Assembly: GCA_029204225.1 (NCBI GenBank)
Contig: CM055097.1
Span: 41,942,858 to 42,006,857, forward strand
Length of the DNA: 64,000 nt
Direction: 5' to 3'
Origin: Diphasiastrum complanatum
Lineage: Eukaryota > Streptophyta > Lycopodiopsida > Lycopodiales > Lycopodiaceae
Shown: positions 39,701 to 45,700 of the stretch, in pieces
Layout: every line of letters begins with the position of its first letter
Numbering within the stretch: the stretch's first letter is position 1
Program-made: the position numbers and the translations under genes
Notes under the pieces: model-generated
What the model saw: the letters and a program-made list of their open reading frames with translations, nothing else
Databases searched by the model: none
Told to the model about the DNA's origin: nothing

Positions 39701-42700
39701 ATGATTGCTGTCACAAAGGCGTTGACCTACATATTTCAAAATTTGATGCGTGATGCTAAAACTTTATCCTCTACTCAAGAAAAGGCATATAGAAGTCTTA
39801 TGCATATGTCATCACATGATGGCTGGATGGTTTTCATGCCCTTACGAAAAAAGTTTCTGCCTATTCTGCTGCACCATTTGATGCCAGTTTTTCCAATGGA
39901 AGCACCCCCGATTCATCTTCCAAAGGTAACTTTTCTCTTTTGGAAATTTTGTATCAAACCTTTTTGTCCAACACATTTGCTCTAGAAGCAAGAACCTTCT
40001 AAGTGTAGGGCCCGTTTTGGTATGAGTATCTTAAATCAAATTTTTCTTCTATTTATGCATGTGGATATATCTCTTTGGACATGAATATAATGCCCTCTAA
40101 TAACCATTCAAAGGTAATCATTGATTTTCCTTTTCAGAATTTTCTTTGTGGGTAGGTTTTTGTTCTAGTGACTCTCCTGATCCCCTGCTAATTGAATTGG
40201 GCTACAAACTTGGGACTCATTAACAATAATTCAGTTGGTTTTGGGTTCTAGAATTGCATGTACAATCTCGTTGACAAGAATTGGGTTTGGGAAGCCACAT
40301 GCTGTTCAAGGTGCTCAACGAGCTCTGGCTTGGAGTGCAAGTTGTTCAGTGATCACAATCTGTGGAAAACGATGACTTCTTGGTTTTGTTTGTGCACCAT
40401 CTTTTCATTTAACCCTTTAGTTAAAGTATGTCTTTGATTATTTGTAAGCAAATACTTGTGTATGGTCTTTCAAAAGCTATTATATTCACAATTTCAAACT
40501 ATTGCATAAAATCTTTTAAATAAGGATTTTGTGAATTTCAGACTCGAGGTACTGCGTGGATGATTAGAATGTTTATTTATGAGTGCTTGTCTTTTTGCAT
40601 TCAACTGCTTGACCTAAGGGTTATTTTAAGTTTCCAAAACTATGCTAGTATTGCTACTAATTCCCTTAAAAACATGCACGGTTGGACGCTAAAAAGTGAA
40701 TCATAAAAATGCTATTGGACTGCGTACTGAGAAGAACATGAACTTGAGGAGCTTCAGTTTTATATGGAAACTTTTGTGAAATGAAGTCAATCAAACATTG
40801 ATGTAGGAGGCATTGGGTCTTCAGGGTCCGAACATGCTTGAACTGGTTAGCAATGTCTGTCCGCATTTGTAACTTTGCCTAAAATTATAACTTTGATATA
40901 TCGTGTTGGTTATTTTAAGCAAGCCAAATAAAAATTACCCTTTCGTACTCAAATTTGTTACATCATTGTGTCTCCGTGTAAGGAGGTAACGGCCAATGTT
41001 CCATGAATCACAAACAAGACTACTTCGTTTGTTAGTGTATGTTTGTCCTACTGGAACACCTACACCTCAGGTGCTATTAATATATAGACCTATTTTGTAC
41101 GTTGCATTGCGTATGCAGTAAAAGTCTTCCATCATTTGCCTATGTGTGCCTATGTCATATTATAGTTGTGCCTTAATTCTTTCACATCAGAGTAATTGCC
41201 CATTAGAGCCAAGTTCTTGCACGTGTGAATATGCCTACCATAGTTGCAGCGAATCGCGATTCGCTGGGTCTGCGATTCGAACCGCGAAACGTGCAAAAAT
41301 TTAAATTCAATTTTTTTTTTTGAAAAAATAGCTTATGGCTGAAAATTTTTTAGGGGAGCAATGGTCAAACCAGCATTTTGCCTCCCAGAAGTGCAGTAGA
41401 TAGGGCACAAACAAATAAAAGTCAGTAGCTATTTGGTTGTTATTTTCTCTGGTTCTCAGTAATTGTTAATGCTACAGTTTGGGCTATCAACTCTATGGAT
41501 GATGATCACTTTTGCAATCATTTCACTGGAGATGTGAGTGCAATGTGCATATAGTTGGGGGCATAAATATTGGGCCCTTATCGGCGCGCATCACCCCCTC
41601 ATTTTTATCTATGGGGGGGTGCAGGGGGGCAGCGCTTCCCCTGCTACTGTCGCCAGGGGGGGTCCCCGAAGCAAAAAGCGAGGTACAATTGCTCTACAGT
41701 TCTCTGTCTTTGTCCCACTGGAATCATCTGTGATCTTAACGAACAGGCTAGAGGTTAATTTTGAATTTTTATCCTTGACAGAACCCAACATGGATTAATG
41801 CACCTAAACTGGACCGAATTGTAACGAAACATTCGGCAAACTACACAGTAATAATGCTCTTAATTAGAGCTTTCATCTGATACCCATATCCCCCCCCCCA
41901 AAAAAAAAACAACACGATTCTGAACGATTCTGGAAAAAATCCGAATCGCGATTCGGACTGTGATTCTGAACTGCGATTCAGAATCGTAGTGCAACTATGA
42001 TGCCTACTGCAGTAAGGGTGAAACCTTATAGTTTGTGTAGGCAGAGGAAAGACTCTAGGAAGTTTCAGAACCCTATAAAATAATATTTCTTGAGCTTCTA
42101 GAAGGCTTAGCAGTGCAGGGGGGGCTCAAAATTTAAGGCACAGGAAACTGTCACTGCTGTAAGGGATTTACGTGAGTTCGTTTGTCAGCCATATTGCAAA
42201 TAGGCACTGGTACTAGTTCATTCAGCAATGGCACAACAGAGAATGATTGCGTTTCTTAAAGTCTAATTGAAATTTGTGAGCAAACTGTTTCAAGATGGTA
42301 GAGGTCTTCCAAGATTCCTTAATCGTCAGAGATGCGAACATTCTGGGTAAGAGTTATTATGGTCTATGAAATTTGAAATTGGAACACATCCTTCTGAGTA
42401 TAGACCTTTGGGATATAGTTGAAGAAAGAGAAACCAGGCCAACTGTAGCTGGTGAACAAATAAGATACGGAAAAAATATCAGTCATTTTCTGTAAATATT
42501 TAATTCATAAGCGCAGCTTGATTCCTCACATATTGAATGCATAAACACCCAACGTTGCATAGGAAACACTAATGCCTATCTAATACTTCTAGAATCTGGT
42601 TTCTAAGAAATCAACTGTATGGCCTAAGAAGGGAAGAAGGTGATTCGATGGTTGATCATGTAACAAATCCTAAAAACATTAGAGAACAACTTGCATCTAT

Positions 42701-45700
42701 GGGGGGGAGGATAGAAGACACAGATTTGGTGCATAACACTCAGATAGTCTGGGCCCCCTTATCAAATTTTTGTCACCAATCTTAGCCATTGTATCAGGAC
42801 GACTTCAGTTTTCTTTTAAGAACTAAGGGGCCTATCATCAGAAGGAGAACAAAGAATAAACTTTGCTGGTAGAAGTTCATATCGTAGCCAAGGGTAAAGG
42901 TAAAGGTGGACTAGGCAACGAGAAAATGTAGACATCGAGATACAAACGAATCCACTAAAGAAGGCAACCAAAAGATAAGCAGGTGGGATTTACTTCAACA
43001 AAGCAGGCAAAAACAAGGATTTACTTCAAAAAAATTATCTGTTTTCACTGTGGCAAATCAGCTCATTTTAGAAGAGTAGTCGTGCCCTCTTGAGATTATT
43101 TACAATCTCAAATTTCCGTTCCTAGCCTTAAGACTTGTGTGTCTCTTTCACTGCAATAAGATACTGAGAAGCTCCTTGTCCTTGTTGAATGCTTTGCCTT
43201 GTTTGACTGCAGCTTTAATAACTGTTGCACCATGTAAATTATTTCTGCCCTTCAACATTTGATGGCCAAGAGATTTTTCATGATTATTTATTTGACGTTT
43301 TATAATTGTACTTTGTGATGAATAATATCAATTTTCAAGTACTAAAATTGAATTTGTTTCTTCATGGTGTGTACAGGTGGAGGATGATTTAATTGCTCTG
43401 AATGTTGGTATGTGTGAGGTCTTGATGCATGTCATTGTTCCAGACACTGTACAGGGTGACATAGATGGGTGTAAGGATGCACTGGATGCTATTTTGAATT
43501 ACTACGTTCAGTTTCTACATGGCATGGTAACTTCAAAGCTTACAGACACTGTGCAACTATTTGCCTTTACTTTTTATTATCTAGTTTTGAAAATAAGCTG
43601 TTGTTAGATTTCATGCTTATTATTCTAAATTATCAGTACAACATTTTCATAAATTTGAAAGAGAAAATCCAAGACTTGTTCCAAGTGAGAAGTTGATGGA
43701 AAAAGGGAGTACATTGTTGTAGAAAGTGCTGTTGCACTTTTACATTCTATAGTCCTCTGTACCAATGATATTCTTGAAAAGTGTATAGTCGCCTGGAGTC
43801 TTGGCATTTGCCAGTAAGCTATTTCTTAAAACCTGTGAATAGCTGTGATGTTGTTCATGTGCATGTTTGTTGGGCTCAAAATACACAATTTTGCAGATGC
43901 TACCATCGTCTCAGCTATCAGTGAGTATAATAGATACCAAGCTTGCGGAGCCACACTTGAAGATATTATTACACTTCATTCCTTGCACTGTGCCAATTGT
44001 ATCCTGGAAGTGGAGGGATCGACTGTTGCAGGTACGTACGAGTTATCAGGTTTTACATCTATTGGAGATCTTTGACATTCTCAAGTATAGCTTCACCCTA
44101 GAAGGTTTTATGCTTCTTTTTAGTGTCCTTGCTGATTTTTTTGTTTTATAAATCAGTAAATCCCTGTCATGCACCGGTTGAAGGCATTCAGATGATAGTA
44201 TCTATCAGAAATGTATGTTGCTTAACATTTGGTACATATGGAACATCAGCCTTCTCTCCAATTGAGATGCAGGTCAGAACACTAAAGGAAAACGAAAACT
44301 TTTTGGATTGATATCAGGATGCTAGGCATTTGAAACCAGTTCCAGTGCAAATGTACAAAAACTAAGGGGTCTAAACATTATCTCGTCATATAGTGGGATG
44401 TTGAATAGACTTGGCCGTGATTGTCAAGTCTTTCTGCTACATACATTGTAGTCTGAATGCAAGAGTGTTAGACTTGTTCTTGGTATGCCATTCTGAGCAC
44501 AAAGATGCTAGTTAGCTTACAGTTGGGTGTGGCTTAAGTTTTGAAATTATGATCAAGACATTAGAAGAAGAAGAAGAGAAAGAAGAAGAAGAAGAATCAT
44601 TAACATCATTGAGCTCCTGGATTTGCTACATAAAATGAATGATTACATCCGAGGGTGTTATGACTATCGAGGTAATAATATGTCTCTATATACTTCAATT
44701 AAGTAACTTAGAATAAATAAAGCTCAACTATAACCCGAAACTAATGCTGATTGAAGTGTAAACGTGGTCATACTTGAATTCAAGAATGAAGACAAATGAA
44801 TATGAAGATACATTCACGAAAACTAAGAATGCCTTAGTGATGAAAATGGTGGAATGCTGTGAAATAAACATCTGGTCAAGGTGTGCCCATGAAACATCTG
44901 ACAGTGATATCTCCCATGAGTCTCGTAGTTTACAAGATATCTAAAGATATAATGCTCTTTAGCTGTAAACTCTTAACTTGTACTTGTATGTACATTGTAC
45001 CAAGTGTTGTTTAGGGATCCCCTCAATCTGCCAATCTGAATATCAAGCTGGTGTAAAGGTTCTAAAGTTTGGCTTATATCAACGTGGAGGATGTGTCATC
45101 TGCAATTCAAGCTCATGGTAGCCGAATAGCGCCAGGGTATGGCTGGTAAAGCAAACACTCTTGATAGAAAGTGGCTTGACCGATTTTATACAAATTATGC
45201 ACTTCAATGTTGACCGCGAAAAGGCCAAAAATTGCAACAGCCTGTCAAATATGTTCAAATTGACCTTTGAAGGGCATGACGGGCTTCAAATTTCAACACT
45301 GGGGCCAATATCCAAGTGGGTCACTTGGCGGTACAAACCAAAACCTTCGTACGAGGCACCCAAGACCTTGGGTGTATGATTGTAAGTGACTCGGTGAGTA
45401 GGCCCAACATGCATTGACCAAGTCAACCGGAGTGACATGGCATGCCAAGTGGACTGATCACCCACACATGGGCTCCATGTGTCTTAGGACCAGAATAGAG
45501 GATAGATAAGCTTAAAGTTTGGCCTATGGATGGGAGCAGATCATTTGCTTAAAGGTAGCTATTATAGTTGGTTTCAGTAGGAGCCTTGAGAACTAGCATC
45601 CTGAGATTTGGCATCAGAGCCTCGTTCTAGAGAAAGAGGGCGGAAAAAGTCATTTCGCATCTTTCCCTGGAGATTTGTGGGGAAAGTTGCCAATCTTTTG

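Noticed and set aside
41512-41798. Overlapping short proteins in the MITE
   Set aside because: All lie inside a non-coding MITE over a G-rich tract with no homologue recognised.
43635-43817. Missing IPI1 exon inside intron 9
   Set aside because: Frames contain stops, and exons 9 and 10 already join in phase without it.
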